In this document: positions 45,990-57,175 of the stretch, piece after piece
How the letters are laid out: each line of letters starts with the position of its first letter
Numbering within the stretch: the first letter of the stretch is position 1
Assembly: GCF_010183535.1 (NCBI RefSeq)
Contig: NC_071333.1
Span: 20,644,587 to 20,708,586, forward strand
Length of the DNA: 64,000 nt
Direction of reading: 5' to 3'
Source of the DNA: Caenorhabditis remanei
Taxonomy: Eukaryota; Nematoda; Chromadorea; Rhabditida; Rhabditidae
Program-made: the position numbers and the translations under genes
The notes under the pieces: generated by a model
Told to the model about the DNA's origin: nothing
The model's input: only the letters and a program-made list of their open reading frames with translations
Database searches by the model: none

Positions 45990-46215
45990 CACTCTCGTCG
46001 TCTGCATCTGTCTTCACTCTATTTCGTCCCCCTTTTCCCTTTTCTATCATCTTTTCACTCCCTAATATACTCCCCAACACCTCTCCCCAAGGCTTTCTCC
46101 CGAATATGATAGTAACAATTACCATTTTATTCGATGTATTCTTGATTTTATTCAAAGTCGAATATTTCTAACTTTATTCCTATTTTACTACCCAATACCC
46201 CTCCCCAAGACTTGT
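45990..46215 (+). promoter_or_regulatory. C-rich upstream module 2
   Basis: Same ordered words as module 1 (TACTCCCCAACA, 'ggctttctcccgaatatga', 'gacttgtta', 'acgagtccca'). It is followed at 46320 by an intact 92-codon ORF, which it may drive. Confidence 0.5.
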
Positions 46216-46319
46216 TATCGGAATACGAGTCCCATGTTTCCTGATTTTCTTTGAATCCTAATATTTATTATACATTCTATATTTATTCTTTCTTTGACAC
46301 GGATGTCCTATTCTTCTCA

Positions 46320-46598
46320 ATGGTCACTCATGAATATCCAAACCATTGTGGAAAGTCCTACTGCCTAATCGACACCTTGGACTCTATCCCATATTTCGAT
46401 ATTAACAAAGACTTTCGGTTAGACGAGGAATCGTTTACCATGAAATCATCCTCGCATACTTCGATTATATGCGAAGTATTGGATTCCAAAAAGGACATAT
46501 CTGAGCGGATGCACCGATTGTTAGAAGGATGGAGAAGGATTAAAATGGAAGATGAAGAAACAATTAAAGCATTAGAGCAAAAATTCGAGATATTTTGA
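46320..46598 (+). CDS. Hypothetical 92-aa protein
   Basis: A single-exon intact ORF about 100 bp past C-rich module 2, with an AATAAA about 45 bases past the stop. The N-terminal half has three Cys/His (HEYPNHCGKSYC), and the C-terminal third is a charged, probably helical stretch (SERMHRLLEGW...EDEETIKALEQKFEIF). No family recognised. The promoter-like module and poly(A) signal make it a reasonable gene call. Confidence 0.5.
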   Translation: MVTHEYPNHCGKSYCLIDTLDSIPYFDINKDFRLDEESFTMKSSSHTSIICEVLDSKKDISERMHRLLEGWRRIKMEDEETIKALEQKFEIF

Positions 46599-46739
46599 AT
46601 TTAATTTTATAATAGCTTATGTATTAATTTCCTTTATATTTAAAAATAAATTAGTATATAATATAACTCATGTGTTTAAATATTGTTCATTTTGAAACGG
46701 TTTCAATTCCCGTTTTTATATCTTCATGATACCAATTCA

Positions 46740-47110
46740 CTTTCGAATTATTGTTTTTTGCCTCTTTTTTCAGCAAATTTTCGATGGCTGCACTTTCCGA
46801 CGACAAGGACCAACGAAACGGAAAAAAATCACTTAAAAATGTCGACGTGAGTCTTAGTTTCAGTTTTCAGTCTCAGAATCGGTGTTTTTTCAGCCAAAAT
46901 ATCTCCATACTGATTTCATATGATCTATTCAGCGTTTTAACAACAAACCTGAAGCCAAACGGAAATATTCAGAGCCACCACGTTTGAATCGCAATAGTTT
47001 CTAAATTCGTCGGTTAGTTTCGATACGTTTGAACGAAAAAGGTACTCTCCGCTCAAAAATGTCAGAAATATTGATGAATTTAACAGCAACAACAATCATA
47101 TTCAAGGAAA
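46740..47110 (+). repeat. Array recurrent block, copy 1
   Basis: This block has a start-like exon (ATGGCTGCACTTTCC..., then 'gacaaggaccaacgaaacgg'), then 'atatctccatactg...tgatctattcagcg', then a conserved intron-like stretch 'ggttagtttcgatacgtttg...ggtactctccgctcaaa'. It recurs, diverged, at about 50.1, 54.7, 57.4, 59.6 and 62.8 kb. Reading frames are broken in most copies. Confidence 0.5.
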
Positions 47111-47239
47111 CGTTTTTTCATTCGTGTGCAAAAATATCTTCATGGCGATTCTACGTGGTTTACTCAGCGTCTTGAAAAATAAAACAAATGTTGCCGAACT
47201 CGCTGTCTCCTTACTGTAAATTGCTTCCGCTTCAACATT

Positions 47240-47465
47240 TCTCCAGATACATCTCAATTTTTTATCACAATTATCCTTATTCACGCAGAAAAATCGTCCC
47301 GCGTCACTCCCGCCTTTCTTCTTCACTTCACTCACTTCTACCCTCCCCCTTTCTTTAGCCATCTCACCTTACGCGTCAAGCCAGTGACTGACGCATCCGC
47401 CGTGTGCTGACCCGAAAGTGCGATTTCGCTGTTTTTTCTTTGCAAAAATCGCTGAAAAATGTCAA
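47240..47465 (+). repeat. GC-richer module, copy 1 of 2
   Basis: It matches 49360-49530 over about 190 bp: 'atcgtccc.gcgtcactc', 'ccttctt', 'gccatctcacc', 'acgcg.caagcca' and 'gtgtgctgacccgaaagtgc'. The copies are direct and 2.1 kb apart, and each is followed by a region with spliced-looking short exons. Probably a duplicated promoter, of a different type from the C-rich modules. Confidence 0.5.
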
Positions 47466-48248
47466 TTTTCCATAGATTTACTGATTTTTTGTAGAAAAAA
47501 CCATATCAGAATGTTTTTCCATAGGTGTTCTACCTTTTTCCAAATATTTGTCCTTGATTAAAGTCGTTTCTGACCATTTTGCATATTAGAAAGTGGAGAT
47601 CTTGTTTTTTTCTTTTTTTATTCAATCTAATTTACATACAATTGTCTTTTTTCAGTTCGAAGTCGAATGATGGATGTCTTCTCAGTAGCCAATCATCAAA
47701 AAGGAATGTCGACACCAGAAGGTTGCCGCCGAAGACGTCGAATCTCCTACTCGGGTATGTTTTTGCCGTTAAAAAAATTTTGAGTTAGTTTTGCCCTTGC
47801 TTATACTGTGCAAACTGTCATATATCCTAAATCCAACAAGATAGTGGAGATAACGGTGCTAAAAACAAGAAACGTTCCATTTCTGAGGATTTTTGTCTAC
47901 CCAATGAATGGAAATGTTTCAATCGGAATATTTTATTCTTTTCCCAAGAATTTTCTCACTTTTTCGGGCATAGAGTGTATCATTTTGATCATACCAGCCA
48001 AGCTCACTCTCAAAATTGTCTTGAGAAGAATCATCACTATAACATTGTAAAACAGCTCTAGTTTTCAGCATTGGTTCCGAGAGAGTGTCATTCGCCATGA
48101 ACATTAAAAAGAAAATGGAACACAACGAAAAACGGTCCGGATTGAGAATTGAGTGATCATCGCCAGTGAAGAAGGCTTCCAAAGGTAACTTCAAACGATT
48201 CATGGGCTCCTCCAAAAACGTTTCAGTTGCAGAAAGAAGGATCAAAAA

Positions 48249-48640
48249 TGACAGCGACAATACATGTCGATAACTTGTCTGCTCAAGGTCGGATGTCTGT
48301 AGACGACTGACAACTTCTGCCAACGAACAAGAGCTTCAAACATGTTGTACCGTTGCCAAATCGGTATTCGCTTTCCAGACGTCACTTCTGGAAGTGGAAC
48401 CACGCAGCATTGTTTGTGGAGACATTCATAGACAGTACTCGGATCTTCTCCGTATTTTCGATAAGAACGGATTCCCGCTAGATGTAAACATCTTGTTCCT
48501 CGGAGAACGTCAGAAATATTGAGACTATTTGTCTCATGTTCTGTTTCAAGATCGAGTGAGTCAAGAGAACGGAATTCATTGCAACAACTCATAATTCAGG
48601 TACCCGGTAAACTTCTTCATGCTCCGTGTCGTTTCCGTGA
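48249..48640 (+). pseudogene. PP1-type protein phosphatase pseudogene fragment
   Basis: Reading across a stop and one frame change gives a clear PP1 catalytic-subunit N-terminal half. VDNL is at the start, then the metal site as [13 protein letters not shown] (HG changed to HR), then [14 protein letters not shown] and NILFLG. Here the GDYVDRG box is lost by a small deletion. ETICLMFCFKIE and, after a 44 bp intron (48556-48599), YPVNFFMLR follow. The GNHE metal-binding box is absent. With both metal boxes damaged it cannot be an active phosphatase. The kept, correctly phased intron shows it came from a spliced gene by DNA duplication, not by retrocopying. Confidence 0.75.
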
Positions 48641-49359
48641 GAAGTCGTAGTTTTGGGAAACCACCTACCGCTCCAGTGAAACAAAACAGAGTTGTTCATT
48701 GAAAAACGTTGTATCGGACCAATTCGGATCCTTCGTTATTGTATGTTTTTTCTTCAAAAAAACATTTTGCGTTGCATCGGTTGCCATCACACCTATATTT
48801 TGCTTGGCTATCTAAAATCATCGCCGCTGTTGTGAGACAAAAATAAATACCGTGAAACCTGAAATAGAAGCGCATCTGCTGAAATAGAAATGCTCCTAAT
48901 TCTTGCTAGCTGGTAAACCTCTATTACAGGTGCTAGTTCTCAGGGAATAGAATGTAGAGTACCATTGAAAGCGCAACTAGCTGTCTCCTTTCTGTAAATT
49001 GTCCCCTTAAACTTGTTTCCCCTTTCAAATCTCTTTTTTTCAGGAATCTTCATTCAAAAGGAAGATGTTCTTTCTATGAACATTCGGAATTTCGGGAAAC
49101 CCCCTGCCGCTCTAGAAACTTCAATTATTCGTCTCATTACAAATCAGACGTTTCGTTACCACGGTATACGGTGGAATATGCATTATGGTATGTTTTCTTC
49201 TACAAAAATGTGCATTTGGGTTGCATACATCAATATCTTGCTTGCCTACTGGAAATCACCGCCGCTGCTGTGAGACAGAAATGAATGATTCCCACGGAAT
49301 GGGAAGAAGAAGAAAGATTTCTCCAAATAAATTACATGTTTCTTTACGAAAACAACCCT

Positions 49360-49530
49360 TATTTATGTAGAACAATCGTCCCCGCGTCACTCTCGCCTTT
49401 CTTCTTGGTTACTGTCACTTCTACCTTCCCCCCGTTTCTTAGGCCATCTCACCTAACGCGCCAAGCCATTGCCTGACGCACTCGCCGTGTGCTGACCCGA
49501 AAGTGCGATTTCGCTAATTTTTTTTGCAAG
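49360..49530 (+). repeat. GC-richer module, copy 2 of 2
   Basis: Partner of 47240-47465. Just before it, 49085-49290 also repeats 48640-48850 (shared 'ttcgggaaacc.cc', 'ccgctc.a', 'atgttttcttc'), so the duplicated segment includes more than the module. Confidence 0.5.
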
Positions 49531-50059
49531 AAACATTGAGAAATAACAATTTTTCATTGTTTTTAATGATTTTTCGTGGAAAAAGCCATAGTGATTACTT
49601 TCCTCCCTTTAAAACCCACAAAAGCCGCTGTTTTCACTTTAGAACCCTCATTTTCGATGTTATTCAGCTCGGATTCATCACTATTGTCTTTTGCAGTGAC
49701 CCTGAGAGAAATCCGTTAGTTATGGATTGCAATTCGATCAGAAAATGGATGAACTTGGAAAGATCTGCACAGATGGGGTCATCTATGGAAATCTGATGAC
49801 GTTAAATGTGGTTTCGATGAAGAGAAGGTGGAGAAGTTGACACTCATTAATATCGGAATGTCACAGAAGGTCAAGGTAGTGGAAATAACAATTTTAGGCG
49901 GAGAAAAATGAAAAAAACTTTAACAAAAAGAGGATTATGGGCACTTTTATGGTGACAGTCTAAGAAAATCGCGTTTTTCGGATCAAAAGTAGCGAAAATT
50001 ACGATTTCTGGATGGTTTTCACTTCAAAAACCAATGAAACAAAAAAAACAGTTTTGTAG

Positions 50060-50360
50060 TGTCGAAGTGAGATTCTTTTTTAATCATCAAATTCAAAATA
50101 TTTTTTTCCAGATGGCGCTCTTGGAACTTTCATTCGTTTGCAGAAATGTCTCCATGCGGATTCTACGTAATCTACTCAGCGTCTAAACAAGAAAAATTGA
50201 AGCTATAATTGAATACTAAACGCAGTCATGTTCAAATCGCAGTGGTTTCTGAATTTGACGGTTAGTTTCGATACGTTTGGACAAAAAAGATACTCTCCGC
50301 TCAAACATTTCAGAAAAATCCATGAATCGTCAATCACATTCAATGAGACGTCAACTTTCA
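50060..50360 (+). repeat. Array recurrent block, copy 2
   Basis: Contains 'tctccatgcggattctacgtaatctactcagcgtctaaac', then 'gttagtttcgatacgtttgg', then 'atactctccgctcaaa', in the order of copy 1. No intact frame. Confidence 0.5.
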
Positions 50361-50894
50361 GTGTTTTTAATTGAAAAAACGAGCCCAGAACAATTGAAAC
50401 GTAACCAAAAATCACTCGGTAAGTTGCGTGGCTCATTCCTATTCAACCAAAAACTATACCCAAATTTTCAGACACGTGTAGCAAGATTGGAATCGTTGAC
50501 TCCTGAAAATCTGAATGACTAACTCTGGAATTATGTGGAAAAAAAGTCGATTGCAGATGTCTATTCAATACGCGTCACATCACTAATTGAGCTCCCATGA
50601 TTGAAAATAGGGATTTTTCATTTCTTAAGGTTAGTTTCTTGAATAAACAACTGAATAGGTGCCTTATGCCAATCATTTTCAGGAAAACACAATGCGGCTG
50701 TCAACGAGGATGGCTAGACTGACGATGGGGAATGTGAAAAGCATGAGGACAGCCTGTGTGATCCAATGGAATCATGGTGGCGCGATGAGGACAACATGAT
50801 TTCTGCATATATAATCGAGCTATCTGAGTCAAAGGAATGATTTAAGCACGACTAATCGCTAGATTTGAAAAACTCGGTAAGTTTTCATCATCTA

Positions 50895-53077
50895 CAGGGT
50901 GGCTAATAAGTATACGACGCTCTTAATTCTTGGATATTTGGCGGGAAAACGCTTTAATCAACAAAAAAACGTTATTAATAGTTAAAATGTTCAAAATAGA
51001 TTTAGTATACAAAAGGAATTCGAAGTTGGATACTTTGGCTTTGATACAAACCTTCAGACATAAGACGCCAAAATCGCCTGTGCGCCGCGTGTCGGGCGTG
51101 ATCTGGACTTATGATAAACATTTTATTATTGAACCTTTTTCCAACTGTCAAAAGCAGAAACTTTTGTTATCAAAAGGTGATAGTAGGTCCCCTTAACGTC
51201 ACGAGGCCCATGACCACCTTATTTCTAAAACTGTGATGGCGTGGGATGCGGTGACATCTCACGGTAGAACTTCGTTAGTTTTCATTTTAAAAAATGCGAA
51301 AATCAACTCGGGGTCTTCCAAAACTTGGTTTTGAAGGATGTTTTGTTCCTCTGTACAGCTCAACACTCTACTGGACTCTTTTTCATCTTTTAACAAGATT
51401 GGGCAACCTCCCATAGTTCCAAAACAACAAAATTCATCATCTCTCTCATGTTCCTGGCTTCTGGAATAACGACTTTAGGCCTTCCTCGTCGGCGGATCTG
51501 AGTCCGATGGATTTCATCGTATGGGAATATTTGGAGAGCAAGTTATCAGGAATCTCCTACAACATGGCCGTTGTTCTCAAGACCGTCCTTCAGAAGATAT
51601 GGGACGAAGTCAACGTCAACTACCTGCGGCGCGTAGGCGATTTTGGCGTCTTATGTCTGAAGGCCTGTATCAAAGCCAAAGTATCCAACTTCGAATTCCT
51701 TTTGTATACTAAATCTATTAGGTTGGTAAATAATTTTCTGCAATTTTCGAGCTTGCCGGTTGTCGGTTTGTTTTCTCGGCACAGGAGTAGTTTTTCGATG
51801 TGGTTGTTTTTGTGTTTGGTAGACCTACTCAAGTACTTGTTACAGTGTCAAAGTTTTACTTCTCTTTTTTTTTCTCGCCGAGAACGGAGCTTTGATGTAC
51901 ACGCAACTTTTTGCGTTTTTGAAACGTCTTTTTGTTTTCAATCGTTTCTGGTCTAAAAATTATTTCATTCAAAAGGAAGTTGCTGGTGTATGTTAACAGA
52001 GGTCTCTTTGTTTTAACGCAAATACATTTTAATTCAAAAGATTCGAAACAAGAAACTTGGATCTGACTGAAAAAATTCGTCTCTTTCAGCAGTCAGTGCT
52101 AGATTTGGAGTTATTGCAGGGAATCGTAGAAGCGGATCTGTATCAAACCACCCTTAGGTTGTCAACTTCTTTTAGGGTGACTCATGTAACTTTAGTTCAT
52201 GGATGGAAACAAATTATCGGAATGAGAAAATTCGTCGTTACATACCACACGCTTTGAATCAATATGAGATGGCACATCACATGGACCTAAGTTGGTTCTT
52301 AGTATTTTTACACCCAACACACGTATGGTCAAGCTGTTTATTTATTGGAAATAAATAGTTGAGTTGTTACTCTAACGATGTGAGGAAAGTATAGTGTGTG
52401 GACTAAGATTTGCGCATTCTGGATGTTCTCAAACCGAAAAAAGTGGTTTTTTAAATCTGGTACTCAGTACTCTGGGTGGAGTAGTGGGAACTCCTGAACG
52501 AAGACAGGGAAGTAACATCAGATGTTTACGTTTCTTATTTTAATAAATTTAAAATCATGTGACTTCAGGACGGGGAGATATAACAAAACGGCGTTTTCAG
52601 TATGACAAACCTTTTTCATGTGTTGGGAAAGTAACCCACAACTAATTGTTGCCATCTGGCTGGACAATATTTTTTTATTCATCGTATTAATCCAACCTTC
52701 TTCTCTTTAATTACAAACATTTTGCCTGACTTCAACGGCATTTTAATGGGGAAGAATCCAAATAAAAAGGGGATATCAAAAAGAAGCAAGTTTCCTTTTC
52801 AAATGATCTCGAATAGATGGTCAACGCAGAGAGAATCAGTAAGCTACCAAAATCTTGTCAGAAGACTACCAATGCTGATAAACAGGTTTTTGAATTTTAG
52901 AAATCTTTCTGGATTTGAAAAAATAAAATCAAAGTTTTATCGAAAAATTGCAGAAAATTATTTACCAACCTAATATTTTGAACATTCCAACTATTAATAA
53001 CGTTTTTTTGTTGATTCAAGCGTTTTCCCGCCGAATATCCAAAAAGTAAGAGCGTCGTATACTTATTAGCCACCCTG
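50895..53077 (+). mobile_element. Tc1/mariner-superfamily element (outer), degraded
   Basis: Perfect inverted ends (CAGGGTGGCTAATAAGTATA...) are flanked by TA on both sides (50893-50894, 53078-53079). A decayed transposase 3' end is readable near 51380-51710. It has a PMDFIVWEYLESK block typical of the third catalytic region of Tc1/mariner-type transposases, followed by a Lys-rich C-terminus. The transposase 5' part is replaced by an inverted copy of its own 3' end (51000-51100 against 51616-51715), so the element is a rearranged derivative. It is interrupted by a second mariner at 51718. Confidence 0.8.
51718..52973 (+). mobile_element. Mariner (inner, nested), degraded
   Basis: The ends TTAGGTTGGTAAATAATT and the exact complement ATTATTTACCAACCTAA are flanked by TA (51716-51717, 52974-52975). 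It is 1256 bp, the usual length of a mariner. The plus strand reads pieces of a mariner transposase with many stops, including a WELL...VTSDVY block and HN.LL.SGWTI with QRHFNGEE near the C-terminal catalytic region. Ends of the TTAGGTTGG type are seen in irritans-type mariners. It inserted into the outer element at a TA. Confidence 0.85.
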
Positions 53078-53372
53078 TAGTGAAAGAAAATATAGTTTTT
53101 TTTTGCATCAACAAACTGATTTGATAATTTTTCAGACTCTAGTACCACAGTATTGAAATTTTTGTTCTCGTCCCCAGAAAACTATGATGTGCTGCACTTT
53201 CTTCTTGCATCCGGTAGCTGAATTCATCCATATTTTGAATGTTTCGTTCATTTCTCGAATTATTTATGTTGTGTTCTAATACATAAACATTTGTGATATT
53301 ATATTATGCTATATTTGAATAAATAACCAACTTAAAAGGTTCTCTCTGACCTCGATTCCCAGGAAAATACAA

Positions 53373-53712
53373 CAATCGGATGTCAACGAGGATGACCAGA
53401 CATCAATTACTCTTGGTGCTGACAATGAAAAGATTTGAGAAGCATGTGGAAGCCTGGGGAAACCCTGTTACAGCCTGTGGAATATGTGATCGAGCTATCT
53501 GAGTGACAAAAGTGGTTTTAAAGCACTGACTCTGTATGACTCTCGGTAAGTTTTTATCAACTAGTAAAAAAAAACACATTTCCGCATCGACAAACTGATT
53601 TGATAATTTTTCAGACTCTTGTACCACAGAATTAAAATTCTCGTCCCGTTCTAAGACTACAATGATGTGCTGCACGATCTTCTTATACCCGGCTGCTCAA
53701 TCCATCCATAAT
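53373..53712 (+). pseudogene. Array unit C, two-exon remnant
   Basis: The first exon starts near 53373 (GGAAAATACAACAATCGGATG...), has stops, and ends near 53544 before GTAAGT. A roughly 70 bp intron and a terminal exon (53615-53712) follow. That exon keeps 'cttgtaccacag' and 'gatgtgctgcacgatcttctt', but a small deletion shifts its frame. Confidence 0.45.
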
Positions 53713-53949
53713 TAGACTCTTTTTTAAATTATTCATGTTTTGTTTTATTCAATACACAGTTGTTACATTATTTTATGTTGTATTCAAAATAAACATTCAA
53801 ACAAACGTCAAACTGTCTATTGCCCTTTATTCAGGTCCAGATGTGCAACGGATGATTGTTGACCTCAACTCCCTTTTCTATAAGAATATTTGCATTACGC
53901 GAACGCATATTCTGTCGATTTTTGTGTGTTTTGGACACATCTTTTTCGT

Positions 53950-54080
53950 CTGAGTCTCGCCTGATTCAATTCCTTCCCCCGTTTCCTTCTTTTTGTCACT
54001 TTATTCGACATTTTACTCCCCCAATACCCTTCTTCAAGACTCGTTCCCGGATATACGAGTCCCATGATACTTGATTTTCT
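53950..54080 (+). promoter_or_regulatory. C-rich upstream module 3
   Basis: A shorter copy of the module: 'ttttactcccccaatacc', 'cttcaagac', 'cgttcccggatata', 'cgagtccca'. The downstream sequence has a possible donor after 'ttttcaaaaaag' near 54205 but no convincing gene. Confidence 0.4.
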
Positions 54081-54719
54081 GTAAATCCTAATTTCAATTA
54101 TTCATTGTATAATTATTGTTTCTATTATTTGTCACGGTTGGGTAAACCCCCAGGATTCTGACCGATTTCTGGTGAAGTCGTCTCGCAGTTGGAGTTTTCA
54201 AAAAAGGTAACATAAACTTCTGTTTTTATTATGCACTGACAAAGAAAATTCGCAGAATAAAAAAGGAAAAAAGGCGCAGAAGAACGGAACAACAAAAAAA
54301 AAGTTGAGATTTAGAGGAAAATTCCAAACCCCACAATACTCGTCTCTACAAAAACCATTTAGTAAGAAAGCATTGTAAAGTAACATTTATGAACAAATAG
54401 TTTCAGAGTCAGCTCTCCAACATCGATGCGGTGCCGTGGCAAGACAAGAAACATCCAAACCTATCAAGTATAGTTTGATATTCGCAGTCCTCAAAAACAA
54501 CACGACGCAGCTCCAAAAAATGACCTACGATCTGTCATTCGGTCATCAAAAGAATTTATTATTATAATAATTCATGTATTGATTTCCTAAGTTTTTAAAA
54601 ATAAAATGGTTTATAATATATCTAATCTGTTTTCAATTTGTTCATTTGGAAACGGTTTCAGCACCCGCTTTCTTATCTTTCTTTCTGATACTTGATCACT
54701 TTCGAATTATTGATTTTAA

Positions 54720-55110
54720 ACCTTCCTCTTTTCAGAAAATCTTTGATGGATGCAATTTTGAACGACACGAATTAACGAAACGGAGAAATACAAATATATA
54801 ATATCGCAGTGAGTTTATATCCTCAATCCTCAGTTTCCAATCGGTGTTTTTTCCAGGAATCTTCATTTGTCAGCCAAAAATGTCTCCATACTGGTTTAAC
54901 ATGATCTGCTTAGCGTTAAAACAAGAAAAATTGAAGCCCAACTTCAATATTAAACGTCGTAATATTCCAATCGCAGTGATTTCTGAGTTCAGCGGTTAGT
55001 CTCGATCCGTTTGAACAAAAGTGGTATTCTCTGCTCAAAAATTGCAGAACAATCTATGAATTGGACAGCAACAGCAATCACATTCAATGAGAGTTGACTT
55101 TCAGGGTTTT
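54720..55110 (+). repeat. Array recurrent block, copy 3
   Basis: It has the start-like exon (ATGGATGCAATTTTGAACG) but this copy has a stop after about nine codons. Then come 'tgtctccatactggttt', 'gatctgcttagcg' and the conserved 'ggttagtctcgatccgtttg' intron. Not coding. Confidence 0.5.
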
Positions 55111-55350
55111 TTGATTAAAAAACCAATGCAGAGCAATTCAAAAGAAGACAAACATCACTTGGTGAGTTGCGTGGCTCATTCCTTTTCAATCAAAAATATA
55201 AATCCACTTGTTCAGTGCAGATGGTTTTACAATACGAGCCATTTCACTAATTCAGTTCACAGAAATGAAAACAGAGCAATTTTTCATTTTTCAACGTTAG
55301 TTCCATTAATAACCAATTGAAAAAGTACCTCATGACAATGATTTAGAGGA

Positions 55351-55810
55351 AAATACAAAGCGGATGTCAATAAGGATGACCAGATATCAATTATTTTCAG
55401 TGTTGACAATGAAAGGGTGTGAGAAGCACGAGGAATCCCTGTAACAGCGTGGACCCAATGAGCCGGAAAATGGATGTCTGCATATATGATCGAGCTATCT
55501 GAGTTACAGGAGTGGTTGAAACAAATAATCAAAAGATTTGGAAGACCCTCGGTAAGTTTTCATTAACTAGTGAAAGAAAATAGGGTTTTTTTTCACATCA
55601 ACAAACTGATGTTATAATTTTACAGACCATGGTACCACAGGATTGATGTTCTCGTCCCCGCTCCCAGAAAATCATGATGTGCTGCACTCTCTTCTCATAT
55701 CCGGCTGCTCAATTCCTCCTGAATTAGACTTTTCATTTTGTCTTATGGATGTTTTGTGCTGTTTAATAAACAGTTGTGATATTATATTATGTTATATCAA
55801 AAATAAACAG
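55351..55810 (+). pseudogene. Array unit D, two-exon remnant
   Basis: The first exon (about 55351-55551) and terminal exon (from 55626) match units A-C. The terminal exon reads FSSPLPENHDVLHSLLISGCSIPPE and runs on past the stop position of unit A. The first exon gives IELSELQEWLKQIIKRFG in one frame, matching unit A. Frames do not connect cleanly. Probable pseudogene. Confidence 0.45.
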
Positions 55811-55974
55811 TCATATGAACACCAATCTCTCGATAGTCCTCCTATTCCTGTGCAACGGAACACAGTTGACCTCTACCTTCTCCTTCCCCATGTTTGTGTG
55901 CAGCGCGTGTATATTCCTTTCCCCAATGTAATGACTTACGTATTCTGTCGATTCTGTGTGTTGTCGGTACGCTC

Positions 55975-56190
55975 TGGTCGTCTGCATCTCCCCTCACTCT
56001 ATTTCGTCCCCCTTTTCCCTCTTCTATAATCACTTTACTCCCCAATACCAATCTTCAAGACTTTCTCCCGGATATGAGAGTCCCAATCATCATTTTATCT
56101 GATTTTTTTTGAATTCTGAACATTTTACTCCCTATTGAGACTTGTTAACGGAAAATGAGTCGAAAATACTAATTTTTCTGACTTTTATAA
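55975..56190 (+). promoter_or_regulatory. C-rich upstream module 4
   Basis: A close copy of module 1: 'tttactccccaatacc', 'gactttctcccggatatga', 'gacttgttaacgga' and 'gagtcgaaaat'. It lies upstream of a BTB pseudogene. The counterpart of the ATGGAA near 43928 reads ATAGAA here. Confidence 0.5.
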
Positions 56191-56587
56191 AATTCTAATT
56201 TTCTATTATTTTTCTATTACTTTTCGAATATGTAGGATAGAAGTTTTAAAAAGGTAAGAATAACTTTTACTATTAAAACTGGGTCTACCGTTAGCGCAGT
56301 TTGTTCAAAATTGTTCAAAATCAGGCCGAATTCAAATTTTTTTTTGTTCGAAACTTGTTTTTTGTTTCAAAATGAGCCGAGCTGAAATCAATTTTTATTG
56401 GTGACAAATCTGATAAAAGTACGTTTTTGTTCTTGTCCCATAACCGGAAATAGTAAACTTTTAAAGTGCCAAGTGATCGCCGATTGTCTCGCCATTTTCA
56501 TTTTTGTGGGGCAGAAGTAGGGCTTCATTTTTGTAGTTAAGAACTTTTTTGTACATGATCCACAGCACCCTGATTGAATTTTTACAG

Positions 56588-57175
56588 CTCTTCTATTTGA
56601 ATCAACTGGTCTCTTCGATCCGACACTAAGAAACTTTGATGAAACAACTAAAGAAGTGTCTGATCACATTCTAGTTGTCAACGAGGAGAAGTTCTATGTG
56701 ATAAAGTTGGTGAGTTTGGTAATCAGTTAAAACTGACTTTTTATTGATAGTTATCTAAATTTCAGTACCTGGCCTTTTAACCGGATCATTTTCGAGCATT
56801 GTTCCTGAGAGGCTACTTTGAATCAATGGAATGGAATCGATGCAGATGATTTCCAGTACTTTCTGGAACTTCTCTACGGCGAAAAAGTTATTAATGGTAA
56901 GACTAAGTAAATACTTTAAAAGCACAGTAGTCGGTTTCCAGAGATGACTGTGGAAGAAATTCTTCTGATTGCCAAAATGTACAACACTCCAGTGGTCATT
57001 CGTCAATGCGAAGATTTTCTTCTGGATTCCTCCAAGAAGACACTGAAGAAAAAGTTGCAAATGTCTGTTAAATACAACTTGGAAAAACAGAAGGTTAGTA
57101 TGATAATGTAAGGGAATTTCTGGAAAAAGAAGATAGTTTCAGACGAAAAAAGACGGCGACGATTTGGACCCGTGA
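56588..57175 (+). pseudogene. BTB/POZ-domain pseudogene
   Basis: Four exons (56588-56709, 56766-56896, 56942-57093, 57143-57175) with good splice sites. Exon 1 reads a BTB start: VSDHILVVNEEKFYVIKL. Exon 2 has a stop (YLAF then TAA), and a frame change between ALFLRGYFESM and NGIDADDFQYFLELLYGE. Exon 3 is the BTB end and linker: EILLIAKMYNTPVVIRQCEDFLL. The order matches worm BTB/BATH proteins, which act as Cullin-3 substrate adaptors. No MATH domain or start exon was found upstream. The breaks make it inactive unless they are sequence errors. Confidence 0.7.

Larger units (their letters stand above)
50683..53221 (+). pseudogene. Array unit B, split by transposons
   Basis: The first exon (50683-50876) and terminal exon (53136-53221) match units A, C and D. 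Between them, the unit's intron ('gtaagttttcatca...' to '...gataatttttcag') has been opened by a 2.18 kb Tc1/mariner-type element at a TA. Removing the element restores an intron of about 76 bp, like the roughly 70-80 bp introns of units C and D. Stops in the first exon mark it as decayed. Confidence 0.55.

Noticed and set aside
48540..48548. CTGTTTCA, the upstream motif of worm 21U-RNA genes
   Set aside because: One occurrence, inside a phosphatase pseudogene exon (48541), with no cluster of further motifs.
48242..48592. 116-codon minus-strand frame
   Set aside because: Antisense shadow of the PP1 pseudogene, whose conserved motifs and phased intron are on the plus strand.
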